A DNA stretch of 64,000 nt from Gnetum montanum (Eukaryota > Streptophyta > Gnetopsida > Gnetales > Gnetaceae): contig MNCI01030304.1 in NCBI GenBank assembly GCA_015680685.1, forward strand, positions 1-64,000. The letters run 5' to 3'. Below, one piece after another: positions 23,858 to 35,759 of this stretch. Position 1 is the stretch's first letter. Each line of letters begins with the position of its first letter. The notes beneath the pieces were generated by a model that searched no databases, was not told where the DNA came from, and worked only from the letters and a program-made list of their open reading frames with translations. The position numbers were made by a program, and so were the translations under genes.

Positions 23858-24805
23858 AATACTATAAAAATAAAAATATAAAAGTGCATACAAACGTAAA
23901 AATAAATAGGAAAACTAACTTAAACATAAAATAACATCATCAATAGCATCTACAACACTAGCAAACTAACATAAAACATCATATAGGGATCCAACTATAA
24001 CATAGTTAATCAACTATATGTTTTTTAAGATACCTTTGAGGTTTAAATGCATCCTAGACCTTCTAGACCACTTTGTATATAAATTCAAATTGTCCCTCTC
24101 ATGGAGCACATGAGCAAAAATGGACTTATAGAAAGTGGTATACCATCAATGATCATTAGTATGATCAATCTCATCTAGGAACTTCTCAAATATGAGCAAG
24201 CACCACTTATCTATAGAGGTAATCTTTTACAACATCTACTTTAGTATCTCCAAATATGTGTCTTCCTTGTTAGGGTTATCAAACCTGTAAACATAATAAA
24301 ACATGTAATAATTAGCAACTATTTCAAATCATAGAAAAATTTTAAGGGTAATATAAGAATGCATATCAACACATCTAGATACTGTAATATGGTTCTTAAT
24401 AGGACTAAATAGGCTCTCAACTTAGTGAGGTTCCAACAAAAAAGTAATATCACTTGTAGGGATGGTCACTCTCTTGGTTCTTTTAGAGTAGAAGATAATA
24501 AATTTTTTATTTCTATTATATAATAGGAGTTTATTTTAATAAAACATAGGAAATTTTAAAATTTATGGGTATTTGTAATGTTATTTTGGCTCGAGTCCAT
24601 ATATATATATAATTTTTAAGGTTTTTTTCATTGGGACTATATTATATTATTTTTAGTAAAGTTTTCCCTTCTTGTCACATATATATATTTAAGGCATCTC
24701 TTTAAAAGTTGTATAATTTGGCCAAGAGGCCATTACCAGTCATAATTCGGTAACGCTAATTTTGTCCATAACACTGACTAACGTTGACTTTCTCGACAGG
24801 CCATT

Positions 24806-25044
24806 TTGGTAACGGCAACTTTGTGCATAACATTGACGTGTTATGAAAGGTTACGTCGTGTTATGAAAGGTTACGTTTGTTGTATACTTCTCTATTTATG
24901 AACCATGCCTTTGCTTTGATGTGTTGGAATTCACAAGGCTGACCAAGAAACTGCTGAGGAAGTTGCCAATGTCNTGTAACCTTTCATAACACGACGTAAC
25001 CTTTCATAACACGTCAGTGTTATGCACAAAGTTGGCGTTACCAA
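24806..25044. repeat. Inverted repeat, 70 bp arms (MITE-like or foldback)
   Basis: Arm 24806-24875 (TTGGTAACGGCAACTTTGTG..) is the reverse complement of 24975-25044 with about three mismatches, around a 99-base middle. Each arm holds two copies of a 20-base unit CGTGTTATGAAAGGTTACGT. A third, more distant copy of the outer part lies just before, at about 24750-24785 (GGTAACGCTAATTTTGTCC). Single Ns occur at 24974 and 25046. Confidence 0.85.
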
Positions 25045-25049
25045 ANTTG

Positions 25050-25450
25050 GGGGAATTGATTGTACAAAAAATGATAAAGAAATGACATCATACAAAAGTG
25101 TTCATTTATGCTAATAAAACCAGCACAGCTCTCCAGGAATGAGGCTTTAGGGTGCTTGCATTGTAACGCAAAAGTTATTCCACTTGCGCCAACTCTTGAA
25201 ATTAGAGCCCCTGCCTGCAACCAAAACAGATAGAAAATTTGATGCCGCAGTGGGCAGCCAGCATGATAAACAGATAGCAGAGAAGCCATGATGGTCAAAA
25301 AAATCCCATGACTTGTTCACACATTGCACCCAGACTTTCCCCTCACTTACTCCTTCTCAGACCAACACACAGCCCGCCCTCTACACAAGTAAATCTCACT
25401 GATCATTTCAACACAAAATCCAAAAACACTCTCTCACAAAACCATCACAC
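25050..25450 (-). other. Possible exon fragment, minus strand
   Basis: The minus strand has an intron-like end TTTTGGTTGCAG at about 25218 followed by an open stretch 'AGALISRVGASGITFALQCK'. No family is recognised. 25300-25450 on the plus strand is C-rich and looks like a 5' leader of the small frame that follows. Confidence 0.25.
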
Positions 25451-25454
25451 CCTA

Positions 25455-25568
25455 ATGGCTTCTTTGTCTTTTTCTTCTTTGCTTGCAATCTCCCAAGCAG
25501 CTGTTCTTCTTATGCTATGCTCGATTCTCTTGGCAGGATCAGCAATTGTAGAAGAATTCTTTTGGTAG
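25455..25568 (+). pseudogene. Signal-peptide-like gene start, broken
   Basis: The frame from ATG at 25455 reads 'MASLSFSSLLAISQAAVLLM' followed by 'LCSILLAGSA', a good secretory signal peptide with a hydrophobic core and small residues before the likely cleavage point. It is then cut by a partial duplication of about 33 bases (GGCAGGATCAGCAATTGTAG / GGTAGGATCAGTAGTTGTAG) that brings a stop. The leader upstream (CACACAGCCCGCCC.., ACAAAATCC..) looks like that of a plant gene. The mature protein cannot be named. Confidence 0.4.
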
Positions 25569-25599
25569 GATCAGTAGTTGTAGAAGAAAAGAATTTAGG

Positions 25600-25920
25600 C
25601 ATGTGAACTTGTTTTGCAAAACTATCCAAAAGAGCAGGAGCAGGGGGCGGAGGAGGAGCCAAAGAAAGAAAATCCACGGTATGCCTAAGCAGAGGCAAGT
25701 CTTTTCTAAAGATGCTCTACTATCCCAAGGAATTCCCTGCGTGGAAACCCAGGGATCCCGGATCCAAGGCATGTTACGTGAATTACATAAAATGTGAGGC
25801 GTTGTGTTGGTGCCGCGTGCCAGGCCGTAACGGCTACGAATCCGCCCAGATCTAGAACGCGAAGGGCCACCAGGGCCTAATCTGTGGCTAAAACCCATAG
25901 ATCTGTTAGAACTGCATTAG
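25600..25920 (+). other. GC-rich gene-like fragment, not identified
   Basis: G+C rises to about half between AT-rich flanks. Open frames exist on both strands (for instance 25603-25797 plus and 25898-25539 minus) but none carries a known motif. It is probably the damaged continuation of the gene beginning at 25455. 25920-26840 is AT-rich with nothing recognised. Confidence 0.3.
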
Positions 25921-26840
25921 CCAACATGATTTTTTTTAGAAAACCCATCCTTAGAAAAAATAAGGTACAGAACTCTTGTTCTTTGTCTAGAAGGCATGAA
26001 AATTTTGGTTTTTAAATCTTGTTCTTCGTCTAGAAGTCGTGAAATTTTTTACTCAAAGAACTTTTTACTTGTAAACTAATAACATTCTCTCGGCCAATTT
26101 ATAGATATATATTATAAATATATAACTAAGCTATTAGAATCATCAATGTAATTTTAGCAAGAATTTGACTATTTCATCATCAATTCATCAACATCATTCA
26201 TCATTATTTACTTAATTTTGGAAGTTGAATAGTTAGAATTGGGGACATTTACGCTTTCAATCATATTTCAATAATTTCGAAATAATTTTTAGTGATTAAA
26301 AATTTATTAGAAAGATAGAATAGATGGCTAAACAAAGAAAAAAATCTCAATTTAGTATTTATTGCGATTTGGGATAAATTAGCTTTATAATTTGGTAGAT
26401 TTTCTAAAACTTAAATTTTTATTAGAATGAATGATAGCCAATGATTAAATTATATCTCCATCATCACATGATGATTTGATGTAATATTAGATTTATTTAA
26501 AAGGTAATATATGTGGAAAGGTTTAGTTAAAATTTTGGCATTAGAAACATAATAACTTTTGAGTCATCATCTTCACAATTCTACTACTAGAATTACTACA
26601 AATTTTGATAGATTGAAAAGAACATAAAATAACCTTAAATTCTAGATATCTCTTGTAGTAATTATTTTTTTTTCAAATTATACATAATTTTCTAAGATCT
26701 TAAAAAATAAAAATTTCATTAATTGATTACTTGTGAAGTTAAGATAACTAAGCAATTCTTTCGCTACTTGAAATTCCTTTACTTTCCTTCATGGATTTTT
26801 CAAGTTACAATCAAATATAAATTAATCCCTAGCATCAACA

Positions 26841-27330
26841 TTGGACTATTGCCATGATTCCATGCAAATATTTTACCACATAAAAATGTCTTTTGGGCTG
26901 AAGAATACCAAACCAATATATCAAAAATCCATGACATTTGTATTTAGTGATATGATGCTTAAAACTATTAATGATTATGCGGATGACTTAGCTATCAAAT
27001 CTATTATAGAAAGTGATCATCCCACTAATTTTGACTTAGTCCTAGCTCAATGGAACTAATACAAGATTTTCTTAAATCCCAAAAAGTGCATTTTTGGATT
27101 TAGGATTCTTATTTTCTGCCAATGCTATTGTAGTGGATCTTAACAAAGTAAAAGTGATCCTAGACCATTCACCATCCAAGTACCTTAAAGACATGAGTAT
27201 CTTATAAGGTCTTCTCCAATTCATTCATCATTTCATATGTAACCTTATCAATTAATTTCATTCTTTATTTCATCTACTTAATAAATGTACAACTTTCAAC
27301 TAGGACTCAAACTATTAAGATGCCTTCAAT
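26841..27330 (+). pseudogene. Tat reverse transcriptase relic (second copy)
   Basis: The frame from 26841 includes 'KMSFGLKNTKPIYQKSMTFV', then 'NDYADDLAIKS' with the catalytic box YADD at 26976-26987, and, after a stop, 'FLNPKKCIFGF'. The N-terminal half of the domain is missing. It resembles the Tat copy at 8449-9960. Confidence 0.8.
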
Positions 27331-27759
27331 GCAATCAAGCATATTCTTACCAATCTTCTAGTCCTTCATCCCCATTAATTACATATCCATTTTTAACTCT
27401 ATCTCTCTAAGTCTAATTACTATATCATAGCCATGCTTTGCTAATTATACAAAGATGTTTTAGACCTCCTTATCTATTACATTTTTCATCCATTCTATGA
27501 CTATGAAGCATGATACTCTGACATGGAAAAATATTATTTAGATATTATCTTTTCTCTTAGAAAATGAAGACATTAACTATTAAGATTTAAGGTTTAGATC
27601 ATATGTTGTGATAATTTCATATAATCCATAGCTACTAATCTTTATGATGGCAACCATATGAAAAAAATTAAAAACACTCCTCATTGAGTTTGACTTGTTC
27701 TATATTTTCCAACATTTCAATATTAGAGTCATTTACTATAATCATCCAACCTTTTCCTA

Positions 27760-28140
27760 AGAAATCAATTGAGAAGAAAGTCACTCCTCCCTCAAACATA
27801 TCTTTGAGACACAAGAACTTTGATTCATACTTGCACTTTGATGATGCTCATAGAACATTAGGTTTAAGTATGTCTTACATCCTTCATCACAAAGATATGG
27901 ATCCTATTTATTAAACTTGCAAATTTAATTTTCTATAGACAAATAAGATTACTGAATATTAGGGCCTTAATTGAGGTTTACTCATAGTAGTCTAACTAGT
28001 AATCAAAAGGCTTTTAATTTGTGGAAACTCTTAGCTAGTTATATGTTAAGTAAATGATGAATACACTTGCAAAGCTGAACATTTTTAATCTTATCTTGAC
28101 TTAACTAAAAAACCATATTTCTTAGTTTTTTGAATGTTTG
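27760..28140 (+). pseudogene. Second RNase H of Tat element (second copy)
   Basis: Pieces 'LHFDDAHRTLGLSMSYIL', 'KITEY*GL' and 'YTCKAEHF' parallel 'HFDKASTTHGISTIAIV', 'NNIVEYEGL' and 'YACKAKHF' of the copy at 10132, so this is the Tat-specific additional RNase H. Stops interrupt it. The first RNase H (27330-27650) is only faintly visible. Confidence 0.65.
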
Positions 28141-28479
28141 CTAATGTACATCCATCATTTGGAAAATATACTTGCACATGCATTATCTAGTTTCATTCCT
28201 CTTTTGTATCTTTTCTTTCTTAAAGATCATTTATTTCATTTAGTGTAAGAAAAATCTATAACTCTCATAGATACATAATATGTTGGCTTAGTCAATTTAG
28301 AGGAGGATGAAAAATATCAAGACATTATACAATACTTAAAAACTAAAGAAACTCTTGAAAGTTTATCTTCATCTTAAAATAATGATCTCTGTAAATATTG
28401 TAAACACATGTATTGTAGATCTTGGTATTTTATATTGCATTTTTACATTAGGTATTCTTCTATGTCATCTAAGTTATGA

Positions 28480-29545
28480 CAAATCACAAGTTATCCTAGA
28501 ATAAGGTCATTCTGCTATATGTGGTGGTCAATTAGGATTACAATCTTTGGTAGCTTGTATTAACTCACTAGGTTATTAATGATCTACAATATCTAGAAAT
28601 GTGCAAACAACATTTAAGATTTATTATGTATGTAAACCTCATGTCCTGCTTAGTTATGTACCATATTAAGAGCATAGGACTTCAAGAATTGTATGTATCT
28701 TTGAGAAATAGGAGTTGCATCTTATAGGTTTTATTAACCTCACATCTTCTACTAGTTGTTAGCTCATTTTAACAACTAAAGAGTACTTCACCAAGTGGGT
28801 TGAAGCCATCCCCTTAAAATATTTAATATCCAAGTATATCTGTCATTTTCTTTTGGATCACATCATCACCCAGTTTGGTATTAACCTTTGCATTATTACT
28901 AATAATGAACCCAATGAAATTTATAAATTTTATGATTAGTTACAAATCATCTAGTTATTGTCATTTCCATACTATTCCTAATTTAATGGTTAAGTTGAGT
29001 CAACCATTAAGTCCCTTGTTTGTTTTTTTAAAGCCATGTTTGATAAATCCCAATGAAATTACCATACCTAGCTATCCCATGTCCTTTGTGTCTATTAAAA
29101 CATCTTCCAAAATGCAACTGGAAAAACCTCATTCATGCTTACTTATGGGTTATAAGCAATGATATTGGTGGATCTAGATGTGTCTTCTATTCAAGTGGCC
29201 TTGAACAATTGGATGTTGGATGAGAAGAATGCAAAATGCATTGTGTTAAGCTAGAAATTCTTGAATAAAATCTAAATCAAGTAGTATTGAACATTCAAAA
29301 TCATCTCAAAGCTATGCATTATCTCCCTGATGAGCATGTTAGAGTGAGAGAAATTAAAAAAGGTGATATTCTATTATGACATTTTCTTAATGCCATGACA
29401 TCGAAGTTTTCTTCTAATAGATAATATCCCTTCATCTTCATCAGGAGTCTTAACAATGGAGCATACTATTTAGTAGATTTAGATGTGAAGAAATACTTGG
29501 ATCTAGTGAATAGGGTATAGTTTAAGAGGTACTATATTTAAATAA
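28480..29545 (+). pseudogene. Tat integrase relic (second copy)
   Basis: Fragments: 'FTKWVEAIPLKYL' near 28790, 'LLDHIITQFGINLCIITNNE' near 28852, 'FNG*VESTIKSL' near 28980 and 'TYGL*AMILVDLDV' near 29145, following integrase order. The Asp of the 'SDNG' box is Asn in 'ITNNE'. Many stops. 29546-30246 after it has no gene, only TATA-poor AT-rich sequence. Confidence 0.65.
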
Positions 29546-30246
29546 AAAAAATCATGATGTTTTCTCTAATCCTTATCTCTTACTTTTCTTATGTTTTATT
29601 GTATTGCTTTTAGTTTTCTACCTATCTTACTCTTCATCCTCTCTTTCTCTCTCTATTTTCTACCATTATTCATCTATATCTCTTTCATGTAGCTTCATCT
29701 ATTCTCCCTAATCTTTTCTTATTCCATTCAACTAATGTTTTTTACTATCATTGCACCATGGTAAGGAGGTTTATTGATGATCTACCTCATGCAGAGAGCC
29801 ATAAATGTTCTACAATGTTTACTACATGTGAGGGTGTGGTAAGCTTGAGTAGAATAGAAAGAGAATTATTAATCTATCAATTTTATAATCATTAGGTATC
29901 ATTATAATGTGGCATTTAGTCATTCCTTATTTCTATGGCATAGCACCTTAACTTGGTATACAGGTGATATCCATTATTTCTTTTTCAATTATACTATTTT
30001 ATAAATTTTAAAACTCTATGCTTCATCTCTCATCTCTCATGTTTCTTCATTCTTCCTCTACCTTTCATTGATGCTTGATTTCCTTTCTCTTATTAGCACA
30101 TCGATGAGGATTGAACAAATCTATCCCATTCTAGTAAGGATGTGTTAAGAGTTTGAGTGGGATAGGGTGTGAACATTATTAATGATATTCTTGTAGCCAT
30201 CTTGTATGTATAATCTATTCATGCCCTCCTTTTGCAACATAACACT

Positions 30247-30860
30247 TGATGAGTAGCAAGTTACTCCTATGTTCAACCGTATGAATCAAAAAGGCATTAC
30301 ACGCGATCCGATTAAATTCCATGGACCTATAGTTATCTAATGCACTAGCTCTTCTAGGAAGTGAAATGGGTGTTAAGAACATTCGTTGTCTTTCTAATTA
30401 CACTTATGAGGTTCAAGGGTATGGTTTAAGTGTAATTGAGGTATATGATTTTTCTTGTTTTATGTTTTATAGATGTAATCGCCTACAATAAGAATGAAGA
30501 GTAGAGTAACTTAGAATCTAATTTGTTTACTACCTATCTAGCCTAATACAAGTAATTGTTTCACTTTCCTAGACACATCATGAACACATATAGCACTACT
30601 GGGCTACCAAACATTAAGCATTGCTAGGTTACCAAGTACTATATGAATGCTCAAAGTGGTCATGCTCGTGTTTGTTAATTGCTAGAAATAAATTACTTAA
30701 TTCAAATGCATTAAAGTAAAGAGCATGAAAGTAAAATCCAATAAAGAAAGTATTAAGCTATTCTCAGTGCTCCAAGGATTGTCAAAAGAGTTCATTTTAT
30801 TCTCGTCACACTACTATTGTTCAAGCACTGATGTACTTAGAAAATATTCTAACTTACATT
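30247..30860 (-). repeat. 3' LTR (truncated) of minus Athila
   Basis: Ends on the minus strand as CTTGCTACTCATCA at 30247. It shares with the LTR at 37830-38646 long stretches such as 'TAGTTATCTAATG', 'GAATGAAGAGTAGAGTAACT' and 'AACACATATAGCAC'. The U3/TATA end is missing, and about 70 bases of R (with the 'AGACTCCTTC' block) are deleted. Sequence identity breaks at about 30860, before an A-rich run. Confidence 0.8.
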
Positions 30861-30879
30861 TGGAAAAGGCTCAAAAAAA

Positions 30880-31080
30880 AAAAAAACAAAAAAAAAGGAG
30901 CATGTGCTTTGAATCTTCATCGTTTTTTTTTTGTTTTTTCTTGATGAGAACCACACCATACAAGGATGTATGTATTTATTTTGTCCAAGGGATGTGCTTT
31001 GAATTCTCATCATTTTTTTTTGTTTTTTTTTTCTTTTTCTTATGAGAACCACACCATGCAAGGACTTTTTCAACTTTGTT
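30880..31080. repeat. ~100 bp tandem duplication with poly(A)/poly(T) runs
   Basis: Two copies of 'GTGCTTTGAAT..TCATC' followed by a T-run, ATGAGAACCACACCAT and GCAAGGA-like sequence begin at about 30904 and 30991. The same 'CATGGTGTGGTTC' phrase occurs in the 3' region of the plus-strand Athila near 53920, so this is a normal part of the element's 3' region that has duplicated. Confidence 0.7.
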
Positions 31081-31682
31081 TTATTGGATGACACAAAATG
31101 GTAAGAAGTCCATGAAAACCCACATGCACCTAGGTAAACAGAAAAGCACAAACAATACCGAATCCCCTTGAAGTCACACCCTATTCAAACCTTTGAATCC
31201 TTCCCAAGTTTGGAAACTACCAAAGTCATAAATTTATTAAAGTTTTATTAATGAAAAAGGGACTGTACATTTCCAAAACAAGGAAAACCATAGAGTATGT
31301 GGATGGGTGGATGTTGTGGACTCATTGCTTGTTGCATGAAAAGAAATCGTGTCCTAATTATCTATAAAAAAATTCAAATTCAAAGACCAGACACCAAAAA
31401 TCAAATAACAAAAATAGTACATACCATCATCAAGTAATGCATTAACATTGTACCTGGCACTTATTAATAAAAAGTTAGAAAATCACACCAAAATAAAATA
31501 AAAGAAAATATAAAAGAAAGTGTAAAATATTCAAAAAAATAGCAAATGTACTAAGGATGATGTAAAACAAAAATTAGAAAAAATTAATAACATAAAAACA
31601 AAAATATGTAAAATAAAGAATGTTTAAAACAAAAAGTTGTAAAACAAAAAAGTTTGAAAAACTAAGGATTTGCTTTGTATGG

Positions 31683-33000
31683 TTAGCATGAGTGGCCATC
31701 TCCCCCATGACTAAGTTGAAAGGAGGAGATCTGAAATATAGAGCGTGGTTGTCCATTAGATGAGGTTCTTGTTGTGTTAGCTAGCATATTCTTATGGAAA
31801 GGTTTAATTTGTTGGATGTTGACTAGCTGTTTCTTATTTGGGCTCTCAAGTTTATAGATCATCATGGCCCTTAAAGGAAAAATTTCATAAATGATGTAAG
31901 GTCCTTTCCACAATGTTTGTTACTTAGTTTGTTGTGGCATGTGTGTGAGGTTTCAGTAGAGAACCTTATCTCCTAGTTAAAATTTACTTTTTTGATTTTT
32001 TAGGTCATGATGCTTATTGTTATAGGCCTTGTGCAACTCATTAGATGATAGGGCTACTAATTGGTTTCCATCTTGCAGGTTGAGATTCATCAGTCATTCT
32101 TTTTAGGCTAGACTGAAGTCAAGGTCAAGGTCACAAGCTGTTGAAAGTGCAAAGAGCTTAGATTAGATTGGAAGTGTTGGTAATTTTCCATACAACAGCT
32201 CATAGGGAGAATAGCCTATAGGAAGTTTCCATGTTGAGTGGTAGGCCTAAAGGGAATCATTCAATTTTGTGCTCTAGTCCTTCCTATACTTGTTAACAGT
32301 TATTGTTAGTATCCTTGTGATTTCCCTATTGGTAACCTTAGCTTGCCCATTAGCTTGGGGATGGAAAGGTGTTGTGAGTTTATGTTTAACCCCTAAGTGT
32401 TACATGAGCTTCCAAAAATTAGTACTTGTAAAGTGAGTTTCATTATGAGAAATTAATGCATGTGGCATACCAAACCTATTTACAACATTTTTTTGTACAA
32501 ACCAAACAACAATAGAAGATGTATAGTTGATGATAGTTGCTGCTTTTTCACACTTCATACAATAGTCAATAGTGACTATGATGTACACCTTTTCATTTGA
32601 CATGGGCATGATGGAACCCATGAGGTTAATGCCCCAAATGTTAAAGGGTTCTAGTGGTTGAATCCATTGTTGAGATCCCTCCATTTGAGTAGTCATTCCA
32701 CCATCTTGTTAGCATCGTTCATAAGAGTGGATGTAATGGTGAGCATCCCTGAAGAGTGTTGGCCAATAGTACCCTACCATCAGGATTTTAATAGCCATGT
32801 GTGTCCCAGCAGAGTGTCCTCCACAAGGACCTTCATGAGTAGTTGATCAACATTAGGGACACACCAATGAACCAAGCCATCAATGCACACCTTGTAGAGG
32901 TGTCCATTAACTTCCATGAACTGCTTTACCTGGTGAAGAGACTACTGTTTCTTTTGGTGGTCCAACCCTTATGGCATCTCTTGAGTGAGAAGATAGATGA
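31683..33000 (-). pseudogene. Athila integrase relic (minus copy)
   Basis: From 33000 down: a zinc-binding N-terminal part (decayed), 'FNIWGINLMGSIMPMSN' at about 32640-32590, 'YIIVTIDYCMKC', 'VNRFGMPHALISHNETHF' near 32480-32430, and the C-terminal domain 'WKGPYIIYEIFPLRAM' with 'NIQQIKPFHKN' near 31910-31800. In Athila integrases the first catalytic Asp stands in 'WGID'; here it is Asn (codon 32627-32625). The second ('SDNGTH') is His. It would be inactive even without its stops. Confidence 0.8.
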
Positions 33001-33149
33001 GAATTCCATTATACCATTTTGGCTCATTGGGAATTTGTTTAGTTATAGCCCTAGAAAAGAGGAGTTCATCAGGAAATGTATCTATTATTGAACTTTCTTC
33101 TTCTTTGTTGTCCCATTGCAACTGAGATAAGTGATTAGCGACTGCATTC

Positions 33150-33600
33150 TTAGTGCCCTTTTGATCTACCATCATAAGATTGAATTCTCGTAAGATCACA
33201 AGGGCTTACCATTGGCTTGTTCATTAGGAAGAGGATGGCACTATGGTCTGTGTGCATAAATACCTTATATCTAAGCACATAATGCTTGAACTTCTCTAGA
33301 ACAAACACCACTGCCATCAATTCTTTTTCTATAGTGGTGTAGTTCAGTTGTGCACCTACAATGCTTTGGTTGGTGTAGTGGATGTAGTATGGATATTTCT
33401 TTTCATCTAACTGCATCAACATAGCTCCAAAGGCATAATTTGATGCATTTGTCATAATATGAAATGGCCTAGACCAGTTAGGTGCTTGTAGGATTGGAGT
33501 TTCTACAAGTTTTTTTTTCAATTGCTGGAATGCTTTCTCACATTCTGCGGTCCAAGAAAAGGAAGCATCTTTCTTTGTTAGCTTGACCAATGATTTTGCA
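33150..33600 (-). pseudogene. Athila RNase H, well preserved block
   Basis: A 146-codon open frame: 'FSWTAECEKAFQQLKKKL', 'ILQAPNWSRPFHIMTNASNY', 'YYIHYTNQSIVGAQLNYTTI' and 'EKELMAVVFVLEKFKHYVL', 'VFMHTDHSAILFLMNKP'. This is the RNase H that removes RNA from the RNA:DNA hybrid, following RT. The first Asp of the family pattern (MTDASN) is Asn here. The remaining layout is intact, so this is one of the least decayed parts of the element. Confidence 0.85.
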
Positions 33601-34500
33601 GTCTTAGAAAAATTCTCTATGAATTACCAGTAGTAGCTAGTATGTCCAAGGAATGATCAAACATCTTTAACTGTTTCTGGCTAGCGATTTATTCCTTGGA
33701 TGACCTTTGTTTTCTCAAGGTCCACCTCAATTCTTGCTTGTGATATTCTATGCCCTAATATAATGCCCTCTTAGGCCATGAGGTGACTTTTCTACCAATT
33801 GAGCTGTAAGTTAGTTTCAACACATTGTTTTAGCACTTGCTCAAGGTGGTCGAGGGCTTGCTCAAATGTAGCTCCATAGGTGGAGAAGTCATCCATGAAG
33901 ACTTCCATACCACTACCAATCTACTATTGAAAAATGCTCAAGACCAAGCATTGGAATGTGGTAGGTGCACTGCATAGACCAAAAAACATTTTTTGATATG
34001 CAAAATTCCCCTAGAAACTTGTAAATGTTGTTTTTTCTTGGTCCTCTGGCATAATTTAAATTTAGTTATAGCCACTATAACCATCTAGAAAGATGTAGTA
34101 GCAATGCCCAGATATTGTGTCGAGTACTTGGTCAACAAATGACAACAGAAAATGATCCTTAAATGTTGCCATATTTAGTAGCTTGAAAATGATGCAAGCC
34201 TACCACTTGCCACCTTTCTTTGGCACAATCATGAGTGGACTAACCCACATACTATTTGCAATGGGATAAATGAACCCTACCTTGAGGAGTAACTCAATTT
34301 CCTCCTTGATGATCTACTTTAGTTTGGAGTTCAATCACCTTTGTGGCTATCATTTTGGCTTCATGGTTAGGTTGGTGTAGATGCGATGTTGGCATATCAT
34401 AGGATCAATCCCTGTGAGTTCAGGATATGACCAAGAAAAATTTGCTAACCATCTTTCAACTACTTTTAACAACATCTTTTTTGTTCTAGAGTAAGTTTTG
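33600..34500 (-). pseudogene. Athila reverse transcriptase relic (minus copy)
   Basis: On the minus strand, from about 34320 down: 'EEIELLLKVGFIYPIANS'-like sequence, 'LIVPKKGGK' near 34230, a 'MPFGLCSAPTTFQCLV'-like block near 33990-33950 and 'MEVFMDDFSTYGAT' with the catalytic box FMDD at 33899-33888. The thumb region 'DVWSFLGHTSYY'-like follows. Stops and short indels interrupt it. Confidence 0.8.
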
Positions 34501-34775
34501 TATTTATTATAACTAGCTTTCCATTTTCAAAAATACATATTTCATTCCAGCTGGTAACATTTTTAGCTCAAGGGGCTCTTGTTTCAATTTTTTAGGAATT
34601 TCCAACTCTCCCCAGTGAGTATCATCATTTTTGTCATTAGAGAGTTGGTGATGAACTTGCTCTAGTTCATCCATGCTCATGATATATGCACATGTCAAGC
34701 TCTCAGTTGGTTCCATGTAAAGTGTGTTGCTTTCTAAATTAGTGGTTAGCCACTGGGTACCCTCCTATTTTGTGG

Positions 34776-34823
34776 NNNNNNNNNNNNNNNNNNNNNNNNN
34801 NNNNNNNNNNNNNNNNNNNNNNN
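34776..34823. other. Assembly gap (48 N)
   Basis: Lies inside the minus-strand Athila element between protease and reverse transcriptase. Confidence 0.99.
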
Positions 34824-34849
34824 CTAGGAAATTGACAGGATAAGACCAC

Positions 34850-35150
34850 CCATAGATAATGATCACAATATCTTCTACTAATTCCATGGAAAAATGATGG
34901 ATTGGTGTACCAATTCTAATCTTATGTTACTCTTCTTAAGAGGAGGTAGGTTCCAAGCAGTGTACATCTCATAAGAAATTAAATTAACACCAGTACCTAA
35001 ATTGAGAAGAGCCTTGCATGGTTCATTCTTAGCAATTTGCAAGTAAATTAGAAGATTTCTAGGATTAGCTAATTTTCTAGGAAGGTTTCTTGCATGAATC
35101 CAATTATATATAGCATGAGTAAGCACTATGGTATGGATCCTTGGTAGACT
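34850..35150 (-). pseudogene. Athila aspartic protease relic (minus copy)
   Basis: The frame 35126-34878 reads 'YLQIAKNEPCKALLNLGTGV' then 'NLISYEMYTAWNLPPLK'. In Athila proteases the active site is within 'ALIDLGASVNLLP'; here the Asp is Asn (LNLGTG), so it is inactive. The sister copy at 49.8 kb keeps 'LLDLGSGVNLI'. Confidence 0.8.
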
Positions 35151-35759
35151 TTGGCTTAAAGAAGGCTTGAAGGAATTTGATTTGGAGGAAGAGGTAGGAG
35201 TAGGGTTGTTAATTGCAGGTATATGTGACAGCTTAGGTGGAATATTGGGTCAAAAGAAAGGTTTTTTATTTAATCGAGCATTTGACCCATTTGATTGATG
35301 ATTTTGTTGCAAATTAATAGCCTTTGTAACATTGTGTTATTATGATTGGGCTAGTAGTTCACCTTGCATAGGTGGAGTAGGTGGTAGCTATGTAACTAGA
35401 GGAGGAGTATGTGCAAGGATAGGAGGAGGATAAGGGTAAGAGGTGGTATTACTTCTACCATGTGGTGAATGAGCTCAATAATAATCTGAAGGGTGGTAGT
35501 GAGGTTGAAATTAGAAATGTGACTAGAAGAGTCATGTGCAGACATGGGTTGTTAAATGTGGTAAGCATATGAATTAGGTTGCTAGTAAGGGTATTGTTGC
35601 CTTGGTAGTGCCAATGCCCATGATTGTGCTTGCTGCCATTATTGGTACTATTCATACAGTTGTGGTGGAGTTCCACTTGGATAATATAGTTGTTGTTGGT
35701 GGAAATTCTTGAGATTACCTTGAGGATAAGGTAACCTTTTGGATGTTTGCCTTTGTGTA

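Larger units (their letters stand above)
19505..24480 (-). pseudogene. Second multi-exon gene antisense to its LTR
   Basis: Minus-strand coding-like blocks follow a plus-strand LTR, as at 1060-5350. Seen: 21180-20950 (with 'LEYLGFIFLIIDDMIQKF' and 'EYELEAVRKPMLVVRKGG'); 21787-21554; a Lys/Arg/Glu-rich, probably coiled-coil block at about 22600-22370 ('VKEAKERRVREEEERRDREE'); 22890-22729 ('IKVHVVKMVDTYHSKEERLK') ending in a textbook donor CTAG/GTAAGAA at 22728; and about 23750-23000 ('RKYPHIFEEEKLVSFFSLRS', 'FNMVYHLFIERDFLGG'). Between them are AT-rich, intron-like stretches. Stops show that it is dead. The family is unknown; partial likeness to plant transposon mobile-domain proteins is an impression only. 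Confidence 0.45.

Noticed and set aside
30725-31151. Frames rich in Lys or Phe on both strands
   Set aside because: They arise from poly(A)/poly(T) runs in the duplicated 3' region of the Athila element.
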